Assembly: GCA_014706385.1 (NCBI GenBank)
Contig: JACGZH010000007.1
Coordinates: 7,501-71,500, forward strand
Direction: 5' to 3'
From: Phaffia rhodozyma
Taxonomy: Eukaryota; Basidiomycota; Tremellomycetes; Cystofilobasidiales; Mrakiaceae
DNA: 64,000 nucleotides
Positions 40,201 through 52,891 of this stretch are shown here, piece after piece. Every line of letters starts with the position of its first letter. Position 1 is the stretch's first letter. The position numbers were made by a program, and so were the translations under genes. The notes under the pieces were generated by a model. That model was not told where the DNA came from. It saw only the letters and a list, made by a program, of their open reading frames with translations, and searched no databases.

Positions 40201-41184
40201 TACCTGCTGAACAGAATTAGAAGGGCGGGTGTGATTTTCCGATCTGGTTTCGTTCGAGCCAGGATAGGGAAACCCTGTTGAAAATCTTTGTCTCTGGGCC
40301 AAGTGAGGCGGTCTGACTTGGCCGGCTTTGCTAGGTTCCGAGTATGCGAGGTTGTTCTCTAGCCGTGCTGAAGTCAAGTAATACAGATGACAAAGGGAAG
40401 TGGTGAGTATGGTCGACAAAAGACAAGAAAAAATTGATCAGCCGCAAAAGAAAGCGACAAGACAGGTCTAGCACCAACAGATCTTTTCCTCCAGCTTCGA
40501 AAGCCTAGTCTTTGGTCGATATGAATCTTCGTATGTGCACTCCTTTGAGTGCTGAGAGCGTTGACCCAGAAAGATAAAGAAAATAAGCTTAAGATGAGCA
40601 AGATTTAGCCTTACAGAAATCTATCAGGCTAGTCTCACTTTAAGACACATCCCGCAAGATGGTTTGTCACCCGTACTGCAACAGTCAACAGTAATCTAAA
40701 TTCAGGTTATATTCACTTGTGTTCATCTGTAAGAAAAGGACGCTGAGCAACAAACCATTTCTAGCAACAAGTGAATAAGCAATGGAACAAAGATACAAAA
40801 GACAGACCGCATGTGTCTCGTATGTGTCAGCGTACTATATTAAGCGTCATGCATGGACAAGGTATCACCCACCAGCTTTCTCTTCCTGTCGTTCAGATGG
40901 AACCAAATTGTGGTGATGATGATGATGATGAGTTCAAGACGCTCGTTCAATATTCAGAATCAGCTACCAAGTAGAGTATATCACCTGCAACGCTGACAAC
41001 TGAATATGAGCAAGAGAAGAAGACCGATGAGTAGTTGCCAATGAACCAGACGACCGAGACATTAGGTTAGTTGTCTGCTTTAGCTGCCAATATCAGAACA
41101 AAGTATCTCTGGCAAGAATGAGATATCTCACGCCGCGCCCCGTCTGAGATTGCCCGAGGACGATGAAGACGGTTCGGACGACAT
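37295..41184 (-). CDS. Zn2Cys6 fungal transcription factor
   Basis: Predicted nuclear DNA-binding regulator; target genes unknown. The ATG at 41184 begins MSSEPSSSSSGNLRRGA. The binuclear zinc cluster is split over tiny exons: 40985-40999 gives CQRCR, 40873-40885 gives KRKL, then an exon with GDKPSCGMCLK, then one with HSKECTYEDSYRPKTRLSKL, whose last part is the linker-dimerisation start. The join before the third Cys is not fully resolved in phase. A long polar region follows (DWVYDFDPYADDSLSS), then a helical 'fungal_trans' middle domain, recognisable at MAMRLCSFAHLQRISF and GEYIHVFWMA. More than ten introns. The stop is uncertain: unspliced reading ends at 37295, and an alternative intron would move it to about 37230. 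Confidence 0.8.
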
Positions 41185-42211
41185 AGCGCCCTGGGAGGAT
41201 GGAAGGGGATGATGATGGTGATGGTGGTGGTAGCTTATCTGGTTGAGTCGAGGAGATGGCAGATATAAGTTGTTGGGACAGGAAATTGATTAAATACTTC
41301 CTGTGAATAAGAGACATTGAAAAGAGAGGCAGGACGGCTAGTGATAGTCAATGAAATTACGTAAAGCGCCAAAGGTTTGATGCACTTCGTAAACAAATAT
41401 TTAGGAAGCCCATGAAAAATCGTCACCTCGTTTGCATCCGTGTTCTACAAAATCCACATCTTTCGCGCTAGTCCTGGAAACAGGATTAAGATTGGATCGA
41501 TCTTTGTTTCTGTATCACAAAAGTGAGGGATCTGATAAGAAAAGAATAGAGACGAAAAACGAGAGGAATAGTCATTGTACACCCATGATGTTACATCAAA
41601 CGAACGGTTCCAGTTGAATGCTTTGAAGTAGAAATAAGAAAAGAACGTGGGGCGGTCAGGTTAAAAACGAATGTCGGATAGAGAAGAGAAGAATGTGAGA
41701 GCAAAGGGGTTTCCAAGCTGAACTTGAGATAGTACGAGTCCTGGCGTAATAGTACATATTTTGAAGGGATTACAGAGCGGAAGATCAACCCTCAATGAAC
41801 AAACATGGGCAAACTGTCAAGGGAGACGCGGACGGAAAAGGTGAAAGGCGGATCAACATTTTTGAAAGAAAAGTACAACAAGGAAAGCTGTAAGGATGAA
41901 ATAGATAGATAGATAAAACTGAAAGCGTTGAGGTAAGGATAAGTCGAGACGGATGATGGTTCATGAGATTTGTTTCCTTGAGCTGCAAGTGGCGCGTTGA
42001 TGATAAAGTACAAAGGAAGACCTGAATGAAAATGACGACGATACTGATGATGATGATTATGATGGTTCCCATGTGTTGATAAGAGGTGTAGACAATGCTA
42101 GTAGTTCTGATGTTGTTGCTCGATGCGACACCTATATGGCCGTCTTTTGTTCATTCTTTGTTGTTTTGGTTTAGACCCACAAGAAAAGAGAGCGGAACAC
42201 AGGATGGTCCC
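41185..42211. other. Spacer upstream of the Zn2Cys6 factor
   Basis: About 1 kb between the amylase stop and the factor's start, presumably the factor's promoter. Contains a short GATA-repeat (41896-41920, TAGATAGATAGATAA). No gene supported. Confidence 0.45.
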
Positions 42212-45200
42212 TTAGAGGGTAAGCAAACAGCTTATGCTGAACCCTAGCAGTCCTGCCCACGATGCCCATCCTGAGCATCTACCGAGCATTGAGGAAGATG
42301 AGCTGGAATCAGAGACCTTCTGTGTGATAGTTATCTGTTGTATGGACGGGCAGAACGTCGTATTCGAAATGAGCGCTAGCGGCACGAGAATCTTTGATGT
42401 AAGAGCGCAAGTCATAAGAGTATCACAGTCAGCGTCGACAGCTCACATAAGATTTAGAGGGAACAAGAAAGCAGCAGCGAAACATACAACAGGTCGGCCG
42501 CCTCGGACATTATACGAAATCAGGAAAGATTCGCTCGAGCCGACCACGAGTTTATCGCACGACCAGATATCAACTAACTGAGTATACATTGGCCAACCAG
42601 AGTTTAAGATCGAATATGGCTCGTTTGTCGGTGGGGACCCTCGCTAGTTGTGACCAAAAATGAGGGTTCAGATGAATTGGATCGTTGTCAGTTGTGTGAT
42701 GCTATCAGTCCCATGTATCGGGACGGTGTGCCTGCTTAGAAGAAGCGCAGAAAAAAGAAACTCACGTTGGTTAACACGCTCATCATTGGCCCTTTTCTGA
42801 TGGCCACCGTCTGTTGATCATGCGAGAGGATCTGGGCCGAAGCGTTCTCAAAGGTATAGCCATTGAAGGTGGCACCCGTGGTGGCCATAAGACTCCGAAA
42901 CTCGTGCAGGAAAGCGACTCGTTGACGATACGTCGTGTTTGCATATTCTGATGTCCACAGAGGCTCTCGGTTTGACTTAGAGAAGTTTTGATTCAAGATA
43001 ATTTACAACAGAATCAAAGTCAGTCTAATAGATCGCCTCTATCAAACCCGTCTGGCATGACGCGTGGATGGATTTACGGGATCAGCAATTCCCTGACAAA
43101 AAAAGAAGCAAAAAGGATGGGAGCATACAAAGTGGTCGGACAAACATCAGATATTAGCATACATAGGGTTTCAGAAGAGGAACGTACATGAAATCCTTGT
43201 TCCTGTCCATAGTAGACGATTGGGATTCCATCGTTACCAATGAATTGAAAAGCTAGAGCATTGTACTGCAATAATGGATCCACCGTTCTGGATGAAAATT
43301 GTCGTATACGTGATCAGATGCAACTCGTTTATCAGCATGTTTTTTCCACATGAATATATTTTTGTGATAGAAATCTAAATATGCACTCACGTGTTGGCGA
43401 ACCGAGGCTGCATGATACGGCAGGAGGATGATCAAGAAAAGAGAGAAACGAAAGTAAGACCAACCCTATCAGGTCAACTATGCTCATATTCACACGGCCG
43501 AGATTGAGAGAAACTCAGACAAACCAAGTCATGATTTTCGATAAAGTTTCCTAGGACATGTGTATCCTATTTGGGAGGTGAGGGGCGAGAATCCTGATCA
43601 GTCTCTGCACGAGAAAGACGAGGGGGGAGACAGATACAATGAACGTACGTTGACGGTCGTGTTCATCTGAACCATGTAATTTACCAAGCTACTCATGTTC
43701 GCTGGCCCGGGCAGCTGGAACGCATCCATCATTCCCTGGTACGCCGGACTACAAAAACACTCAAGTTAATACAACACGTTGGTTCAAATTCTCCGGACAA
43801 TGTACGACAGATATAAGGAGGGCGTACTAGTTCATTACAGAGTCCATGTTATCAGCATATCGTTTTATCGTCCTATCTCAATAGAAAGACAACCGTGATA
43901 ACAAAGACGATACACGACAATGAATACAGCGTCAGTGAAGTTCATGGATCCGCCTCAGATCAAACGACAGTGGATATGGAAGAGATACACACTTCATATC
44001 GTTAGCAAAGACTTCACCGATACAGAAAACTCCACCGGCCTGACAAAATCCGGGCCAGAAGGTCTCTCTGACGTGCTACTCGCCATGACAGACAATCGAT
44101 ATCTCATCAGCTTATGGTGACTAAGAATTGGACGCGTTCATGTAAAAGATTCAATTTAAAAGAGGCACGAACCTTGGCAGCATCGATTCGCAATCCATCA
44201 ATTGAGTAGTTTGAGACAAATTGGCCAATCCAAGCGTCGAACGACTGGATGACATTTGTTTTTCGGTGTTAATATCCATCAACGCCAGCTCAGTATCTCC
44301 AAGCCAGCAGATTTCGGCACTGGCATCATTCGAGTAGTCCATAGCGCAGTACGGGTGATCTAAACTCGATTTTTACCATCAAGTATATCCCATGACCAAC
44401 TGTGAGCTTCTGATCTCCAGGACGTTTTTGACTGATCGATCAACATAAATCTTTGTGACTTACATTCCGCCGGTTCAGTAAACCAGTATCCGTTCGCTTG
44501 CATCATGCTCGTCGTTACATCCAGATGGGTCGGGTTCGCGACGAGGGGAACGTTTTGAATGACAATGTCGACCATGATATACATCCCTCTGTCGTGAACG
44601 GCCTGGACGAGTGCGTGAAGGTCGTCTTCGTCTCCGAAACGGGGGTTAAGAGCTCGTTGGTCGGTTACCCAGTAGCCTGAAGGTTGAGAGTCAATATGAC
44701 ATCAGAACAAACGGCTGACTCTAGAGAAGAATAAAACAGCACGTCCCGTGGGACTAGGAGGGGGTGAGAGATTTAAATCAACAAAAAAACGGACCATGGT
44801 ACGCGTATTTGTACGGGGTAGAGGTATCAATGTTTTTGTGAACAGGAGAGATCCAAATCGCGGTAAACCCCATAGACTGAATGTAATCCAAGTTCTCAAT
44901 GATCGTTCGCCAGTTTCCACCACACCATGTCTGATCCTGTGGATCACACACCGTAGGTAACGGAGTCGTCAGAGCCGGAGCGGTCTCTGTCGGAAGAGCA
45001 TAACGATCGGTAATGACCCTAACGATTGAATGAAGGTGGAGTATTTGTAGTAGTGAGCGAAAGGAGGGGTGGAAGGAGAGCTGACTTATTTCTCTGCTCG
45101 CGTGATTTCTCCAATCGGACGATACTCTGCTTACTGATAGATGGATCGACCTTTCCATTGCTCTTTGGTGGCAGCGTTGACACAAGCCGAGGGGAACAAA

Positions 45201-45283
45201 CATGCCCAAAGACAGAGGAGAACAAGATAGGTAATCGGTCGTGCGCGCGACGAGTGTAGTCGAGGGATGTTTACGTGAAACAT
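42212..45283 (-). CDS. GH13 alpha-amylase-like enzyme, putatively GPI-anchored
   Basis: Secreted glycoside hydrolase/transglycosidase acting on alpha-1,4-glucan. The ATG at 45283 starts a signal peptide (YLVLLCLWACLFPSACVNA). TIM-barrel landmarks: the NLDYIQSMGFTAIWISPV strand, region I reading VDIVIQNVPLV where DVVxNH is usual, region II GLRIDAAKV (nucleophile Asp), region III GVFCIGEVFAND (acid/base Glu) and region IV FIENHDLPRF. The C-domain is readable in the last exons: LVDIWSCDKLVVGSS, then PVILVPLALISNTTFC, as in fungal alpha-amylases. The protein then ends with a Ser run and a hydrophobic tail (GWASWAGLLGFSISCLLTL), the form of a GPI-attachment signal. Last exons 42488-42643 and 42212-42391. 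GPI-anchored fungal members with altered region I act on cell-wall alpha-glucan. Confidence 0.87.
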
Positions 45284-46865
45284 CTTGGGGGACGCGTGAT
45301 TAGAGAGTTAGGAAGAAGGGGAGGAGGAGAAGAAGATGACGCAGACAAGAGGAGTTTGAAGGAGTGTGAGATATCAAGTGAATGTGAGATGACTTTGTCC
45401 GGTACAAAGTGGCTGGTTGGATGTGAGGAGAAAGAGTTGGTTGCTGAAAGGAAAGCGCGAAAGAGAATGGTGACACCGGAAACGACTGGACAGGTCTGAG
45501 GACCCAAAGAACAAGGAGAATAGAGAAATAAAAAAGAACACAGGTGAAGATAGGATGAGGTGGTCAAGGGAGATGGATTGAGAAGAAGAAAGAGGAAAAG
45601 GAGAAGGAAGAAGGAAAACAAAATAAAACAAAGTTGAAGGAAAGTCAACAAGAAAATCATACGCGACATAGTGAGTAGAGTGGTCAGAGGGTCAGCTTTG
45701 TAAATTTAGTGGTCAGTAACAGGAAACATAGATTAAAATGAAATAATGGAAAGGCCTGGGTCAGTCAAGAAACAACATTTCAGGCCCTGTTGAGCTGTGC
45801 GCAGAAAGTTACTAGGATACAAGAGAAAAAAGAAGAAGAAGATTAGCCCAGGTTCTGATCGTTGTTTCTTGTTTCTTGTATAGTCTCCTTGGTAGGTGAT
45901 TGTTCTCGGGCTTCCTGCCTCTCTGGACATTCCGGTGGTTGTTGTTGTTCTTTTTACTTCTTTACTTTTGAGAACAGGGCAACTTGAGGGGAGGCGCAGC
46001 ACAGCATCACTAGCCCGAGGCTTACTAATCGGTCGATTTTACTGCGCATCATCCTTTTCATGTTCTTTGTTTTTGTTTTATTTTTTGGTTTTGCGTGTGT
46101 GTTTTTTTTGGGTCTATTTGTTTGTCATATCTTGTATCATATCGTTTTATAAAAACAGACATTAACAAATTGAAATTAAACGTTGTGGTGGGTTGTCCGC
46201 CAGCAGGGCATAATGCGCTATGCGCTGACGAAGTTTGTTATCTTACGTGAGTCTTTCGATTATTTCGATTATTTCTTTTTTTCCCTCTATCACATAGTTC
46301 ATGTCGATGAATCCTGCTGAATATAAGAAAGCTGCGCTGTCGATCGTCAAAGAGAGATCGGAAATTCCACTGCGCGCCTTCGGAGAAATTCTTTCTAGAT
46401 CAGCCCTATTAGAATAGCTTCCGATCCCTAGGCAACTGCCAGAACTAGATTGATCCCAATGAAAGGACAGACGAAATCGGATGCTCTTTTGGAACACCAA
46501 GAAAAGATCTGAATTCGGACTAGAGCAACCCTAACCTGAACAGAAAGCGGGGAAGATCACACACGAGCTTGCCCTTCGAGAAGAGACTGTTCTCTTAAGA
46601 CTTTTAGCTTTTTCAATCGAGATGAAACGCTCGCCTCCTTCGGTACATCTAGGCTGAGGTTTCCTATAGTCTCCGTCATCCATACCCAGAGCACTAGCAT
46701 ATGGTCCATTCTTGACAATCCAGATTTCGTTTTCTTCCCCCCTCCCTCTTCTTCTCATTCCCTCGTCGTTGTCGTCGTCTCTTTTGATAGACAAAAAAAA
46801 AGTTGCACCATATACTTCTGTTTTACTCTGATCCTTGCAACATTTTTCTTCGCCTATCCACAGCC
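45284..46865. promoter_or_regulatory. Divergent promoter region, amylase / velvet regulator
   Basis: 1.6 kb spacer between two start codons. AG-rich near the amylase side (45300-45370, 45580-45650) and T-rich at 46070-46170. No gene supported. Shared regulation is possible but not shown. Confidence 0.4.
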
Positions 46866-49800
46866 ATGGCCTCAGGTACCAGTCGCGACAATAACCGACA
46901 GTCCGACCAGTCCACATCTGCTTCCATCACTCATCTATCTACTCAGGCTCAAGTAAAGCTCATTCCACACTTGACGAGAAGGCTAAATCCAGCGTCGACT
47001 GGCAAGAAGCTTACCTCAGGGAACACTGAGAAGCATTGGATACAACGCTTCAAGAGGGATGAACTTCCTAACCAGCAAAGGTTCGTCGTGCACATCTTGG
47101 TCTCTCCACATCCCGTCTTTCTCGCTCACCAAGTCTCTTCATACATTGACTCGGTTTGGTCAACACTTTCCGATCGACAGATCCTACAAGCTTTCTGTCC
47201 TGCAGCAGCCCGTTCGTGCTCGACTCAGTTCATTCAAGGAAGCGAACGAAACCTGTGAGTTTTCCATCCTTCTCTTCTACTCAAATACATAGGCCTCGTA
47301 CATCGGTGTTCGCTGATGTTTACTTCTGGATTCTATGTATTTGTCTTTGCGTATCTGTATATAACATCCGTTGGAAAACTCATAAGCCGAGTAAGTCTAT
47401 CGTCTTCAATTCATGTATTGCATCCGAAGTCTAAGCTAATCAGCTCCTCCCCTCTTCTTTCCCGAATATATTTATAACACCCTAGCCGCCGACCGATCGA
47501 TCCTCCGATCATCGTTGAGGTGCAGTCGTTCGAAAAAGAAACGGCTGAATTCAGAGCATCCAACAACTTTTTCGTCACTGCCACCCTTGTTTCTGCGCAA
47601 TCGTCTTCAGCCACATCCAGATTCAATCCTCCTAATCCCGCTCTTCGATCACCATCCGTTTCTGCATCACGCACACGACCACTCACCTCAGTGCGTGCTA
47701 CTGTTCCTCCTACCACCGACGCTCCTTTTACTGCTCTCACCCCTGCCATTAGCGAGATTGATCGGATCGATGTCGATCAATTCTCGAATGGGCCAACTCA
47801 ATTTCCTACGCCCAATTATGTCTATAGTACCAATCTCACGTCTCCGATGCTTACTCCTACTACCCCTGTGCCCATTCTCACCCCAATCTCTCTCTTTCAG
47901 ACTACCTCTCAAGCGGAACAAATAAGACCGACCGATCCGTACCCGGTCGTCAAGACGGCCACCGGCGCAAATGCAACGGCAGGCGACTGGGTTATGTCGA
48001 CTGAAATGCTCTGCGATATCAATGGTGGCCGTAAGTACTCTGGATCTTTATGGATCCGGTCTCTTGCTATGAAACAGAAGATCCGTCATTTGTTCCCTTT
48101 TTTTGACGTTTGCGCGCTTTGTTTCTCAGAGGGAAGTTTCTGCGTATTTTCGAAGCTCTCCATTCGCGTACCTGGAAAATTTCGTTTGCGGTTCATCCTT
48201 TACGAAAAAAACGGGTGAGTCCCTGAAAAGACACGCTTCAATTTACAGTGAATCTCTTTGCATAGACTAACAAATCTCTAATAAATGTGATCCAAAGGAC
48301 GAGCGTACACAAGGTCTCAAGCACGGTCACAGATCCGTTTGAGGTGTTTTCTCCAAAAGTGCGTCTATCTTCCTGATCTGCACCAACTGTTTTACCTACC
48401 AAGCCATAGTCTTACTTAGAGATGCATGCTATCATATGTTCTACGACTTTCCTATCAATAGAAATACCCTGGAATGATGCCTTCGACGGACCTCACACGG
48501 TACTTTGCCAGCCAGGGGATGAAGTTGAAACTAAGAGCAGGCGTCGCTCGAAACTCAGCTACCGCGGTGACCACTGGGCTAGATGAACTAATTAGGGAGG
48601 AAGACGGAGCAGTATCCAGGGGTACCAACGGAACAGGCACGAGAGGAACCAAGCAGACAGCCACCAAGGCAGGAAAGGCAAAGGCGAAGGAGGCAGAGAA
48701 AGAACCGGAACTTGAGTCCAATACAAGCCAAAAGTCAGGACCGGGGAAAGGTAGAGGACGGAAACGCCTGGCGGAAAGTCCCCCCAATGGTTCGACCGCC
48801 AAGGTCCGATCAATCCACAAATCCTCTTCTGCCGTCTCTTGGTCGGTATTGGAAGAAAGCGTGATTGATACAGAACGGGGTCCGAACAATGGCGCTCTCG
48901 GTAGAGAGAGGGATCCTCATATTGGCAGCACCGGAGAAGCTGTAGGATCATTTGATAGAGCGAGTAAGGATATAGGAATCGACCCTGTCGAATTTGGTGC
49001 AGGTAAGTTCAGAAGGATTCGTTCGGTATGATACGTGTGTATCGGCTTCATGCCATTCTTCACTCACTTGATGTTTTCTTGGTTCGACAAAGACGACCCA
49101 TCATTACCATTTACACACCCTCTTTCTGCTCTGATGCCCTCTTCGTCCTTAGAATCAATTCAGCCATCTAGGTCGCACCTTCCTTCCATCAGGGAACTTG
49201 TACTATCGGCCTTTGACTGGAATTCTTCACTCAATGTTTCCCCTGCAGCAGGTGGGCCAATCAGGAGCTCTTCCAGGGGTTTTCCAGATTCATGGAACCA
49301 ATACGTCAATCTTCTTGGCGGAAATCTGTCTCAAACGAACTTCAACATGTATGATGGATCTAGCGTTGAGCCACTCCTATCCATGGCAGAGATAGAAACA
49401 GAAGCAGAAACACCAGCAACAGCAACATCATTGCCAACAAGAAATTCTACACACTTTCATCTATCCTCTAGGACTGAAACTTCGACTCCGACTCCGACTC
49501 CATCAATGCCATCTTCATCCTACTCAGGTACCCATACTGCTTGTTTACCATATCCGACGACGCAGATCTCCCAATCTCAACCTCCCACGAGTTTTTCTTC
49601 CCGACATCAATCAAGTAATAACTCGTCTCACGGTCAAGGCCAAAGTCAGGTTCAAAATCAGAACCAGCCAGTTGGCTATCTTATGCAACGTCCTCTAGAG
49701 TCTCAAAGTCCATATCGGTATCCTTCTCATCCTTCGAACTTTCCAGTCGACCATGCTCTCTATACAAATTTCTCCTTCTCAAACCACTCGTCAAACGCTG

Positions 49801-50291
49801 CCAACCACGGACACTTGCATTCCAATTCTTACTCTCAGTATCAACACCAAATACAAACACAGGCGTTTCAGAGTGAGTCGCTGGTGGAACAACATCTTGA
49901 GCCGGAACCGGGTAGTTCTCGGGCCCAAGAGCTAGCCTCGCGGCGTGGTCATATGCACCCCTCCATGATGGGCTTCCATTCGGAACAGGTTCCCCCTCGT
50001 GTTCAACAATATCCCCCCCATTCTCAGCAACATCAGTACCAACAACTACTATCACAGCATCCTCATTCTCAACAAAATTGGAACGTCTCAGGTCCCGGAA
50101 TTGATCAGTACGAATGGCCTATCCAAAATCGTGCCGAACCTCTGTTCAGAGCGCCCAGATCGAACATCAGACCAGGCCGCGGCCTGACTCCGGACAATGA
50201 GCGACGTCCAGGCAGGCAGAACTCTACTGGTGGCTCAGAGTTGGGTGCTGTCGACGGACTGGATGAAGAGAACGCAAGAGGTCGGCGGTAG
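46866..50291 (+). CDS. Velvet-domain transcriptional regulator (VelB-like)
   Basis: Fungal regulator linking development and secondary metabolism; velvet proteins dimerise and bind DNA. Start MASGTSRDNNRQSDQS at 46866. Velvet domain pieces: SYKLSVLQQPVRARLSSF, RRPIDPPIIVEVQSFE, SNNFFVTATLVSAQ, then a Pro/Thr/Ser-rich insertion of about 120 residues. The domain resumes with REGSFCVFSKLSIRVPGKF, RLRFILYEKN and the closing VFSPKKYPGMMPSTDLT...FASQGMKLKLR. A domain split by such an insertion is characteristic of VelB. The C-terminal half is long and Ser/Gln/His-rich. The donor/acceptor pair near 47259-47488 does not close the reading frame perfectly, so a small exon may be missing from my model, or one base is off. 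Confidence 0.82.
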
Positions 50292-51294
50292 ATTACATCG
50301 GTTGAAGAGAGATTCCTTCATTCTCAAACGCATTCCATCGATGCTCCTTCTCCTGCAGGCATCCTTTCTTCTTATTCCAACCTCTTCTTTCTTCTTCTTC
50401 CTTTTTCTTTTGCTATCCTTTCTTTATATGTTAAATACTCATGATCTGCTCTACACTGATCTTTTCGCGTTAGCCTGCCCTGTTTCTTCCTCCTTAGCTT
50501 ACGTTGAGTCCGGTATATAGTTCGGATAATCTGGATAATCCTGATTTCTTTCATACTCTAAACATATCTTCTACTGTCTTTGTTTCGATCCACGTTCATG
50601 TAGGTGACTCGACAGACATATCTTCAAAGCGCGCGATAGAAGCAAGGGAGTGAGCTTACTATTGGTTGAAGGCAATCAATTTAGACGGAAAGCCGATGGA
50701 TTGTTCATCATCTCGGGACGTCCTGGCTGTTGATATTTTTTCCATTAGGCACCGTCTCGCTTGTTTACTTCTTTCTGTGAACTCGTTCTTTGTTCATGCG
50801 TGTGTAGGAGCTGTCCGTATTTGAGATGGAATTCTATCGGGATGCTTTTCTTCTAGAGAGATAAGATATAGAGAGAGAACAAAGCAGAGCGGAGTAGAGA
50901 TTGAGAGAATAATGACAGAAAGAGAATAGGAAGAAAGAAGGGTAGAGGATAAGAGCAAGTAAAGAGAGAAAAAGAGGAGGCAGAGGTAAAGATTTTGTAG
51001 TGAAGGCTCTTTCTTCGTTTCCCTTCTCTCGCTTCTTATACAACAACGATGAGAGAATGGAAGCAGAGGAGCAAGGGGTTTAAACAAAGTGCAAAGAGAC
51101 TGAAGAGGTGGATCGTGGATCAGGAGAAAAACATATAGAGGAGAGGTTATAAGAGAACACGTTGAAGAAAGAGAGAGGATATCTCAGTCTCTGTTCGTTT
51201 TTTAAGGTTGAAGAAAAGAAGCTAAGGCCAGAAGGAAAGAGAAAATAGAGAATCCTCAATAGACAGGATGGAGTATGAATCGCAAAGAGTGCAA
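50292..51294. other. Convergent spacer, velvet / deoxyhypusine hydroxylase
   Basis: 3' flanks of both genes: T/C-rich near 50370-50420 and A/G-rich at 50850-51000. No gene seen. Confidence 0.5.
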
Positions 51295-52891
51295 TCAATG
51301 AGCGACAGTCCCGACCGATCGCTCAAACCCGGTTCCACCACCCATCGTCTTCTGGAAAGCGTCCTGATCAACAACGGTGCCAGAGGAAAGTTCGTCCAAT
51401 GGCTGGAACTGATTCGAGGTCTCATACTATGTATTGTTTATAGAGTTGGTGTGCACGATATACCAGAAGTGAGGGTGATGGAACGAAGAAAGATATAGGT
51501 CAGCACAAGCCAATAGACTGGATGGGGCTTTGAAAAAGAAGAGGGACACGGACCTCGTACATGTCGACGGCGACCATGCAGGATTCACGAACGACCGAAG
51601 GGAGAGACATATCTGTTGAGAGTTCCCGGAGGAGAGGAAGAACGCTATCGTCTGTATATGTTCATTTTCGTCATGGATCCCAAGGAAAGCAAATTAAACG
51701 GGTAAGCATGATGTGATGTGTCTGGCAACAACAAAGGAGAATAATCGAAATGAACACTGACCTTCTCCTTCACTAGCAATACCACCAAGCGCTTCGGCAC
51801 ACTCGTGCCTCACCATCTCGCACTCTCCGTCGTCCCTTAATCGATCTACTAAGCCCTTCACACTCCATTTGCTGCTAAGCTGACCAAATACATACGCGAT
51901 CTCGTGTCTGAACAACGCGCTAGAGTCTCCAAATCCATCGACGAGAGCCTCGACCGAGGCTTGGCTTGGTGGCAAGTTTCGAAGCGAGAACATAGCCCGG
52001 TATCGAGTGAACAGGGGGAGTGACGCATCCAATAGAGTTGCTCGGAGCTCTGGGATTGAGAGGTTCATCTGCGGGCCTTTCGACGGGTCAGCCATCGGTG
52101 ATGGGGTGTAGTGACCAGGAGCAGGATCGATCGAGGAGTAAGGGCTACGCGGAGACAATGCCAAGAAAATATGTTAGCGTGTATGTGCGGTAGAGTGATC
52201 GAGAGAAAATTAACTAACACTCCTCCAGAATCTAGCACCTTCCGAGCCTCTTTCTCACCGGCTTCAGAGTTATCCCATTCGATCTTTTCGATCGCAATCT
52301 CGCAGGTCTCCCTGACCTCGACATGCTCATCATTGAGGTACTCTCTCAGCAAAGGGAGCGATTCCAAGGATGAGATAGCACCGAGTGCCTCAGCAGCCTA
52401 TGCGTAAAAGGAACGACGGACGTCAAGACATGTTTGAGATGGACAAAGAAAAAGAGAAAAAAAAGAGTCTAGGAAGAAAACAAACCTCGTGTCGGACCAT
52501 GGGATCTTCCTTCAAATCTCGGAGAACCGCAGAGAGGGTAGGGATGGCTTCGACAGACTTGAGCTGTCCGAGAACGTACGCGAACTCATGCTTGAGCAAA
52601 GCAGAAGGATCGGCGAAACCTGCCGAGATTTTAAGAACAGGAGCAATTATCTGAGTCAGGTGAGGAAGAACAAGAGAAAATCGAACTCGATCCGGGATAA
52701 ACGGAACAAGCGAAGAATAGAAAGGAAGACAAAAAGTCGAACAGACCCTTGGAGATGATATCAATTGCGGTCTTTCCTCCGACGGCCTTGATGGTAAAAA
52801 GAGCTCGGAATCTATTGTGCAACGGGCTAGCACCAGTCTGATCGAGCAAAGTGTGCTCGAGCGCATCGATCTGAGCCTGGGTGAGATCCAT
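51295..52891 (-). CDS. LIA1: Deoxyhypusine hydroxylase
   Basis: Diiron monooxygenase that completes the hypusine residue of eIF5A. The ATG at 52891 gives [17 protein letters not shown]. The protein is built of HEAT repeats with four His-Glu metal-binding motifs: [26 protein letters not shown] (across an intron), [13 protein letters not shown] and [13 protein letters not shown]. The middle loop contains [16 protein letters not shown], with the conserved SxDPAP. Later exons give [13 protein letters not shown] and YETSNQF and end at 51295 with an unusually long tail of about 35 residues. Five or more exons. Divergent from MRT4 with only 285 bp between starts. Confidence 0.93.

Noticed and set aside
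41785..42072. 95-codon hydrophobic minus-strand frame between the amylase and the Zn2Cys6 factor
   Set aside because: Ile-rich start comes from an ATG/ATT repeat; no family pattern and not joined in phase to the amylase.
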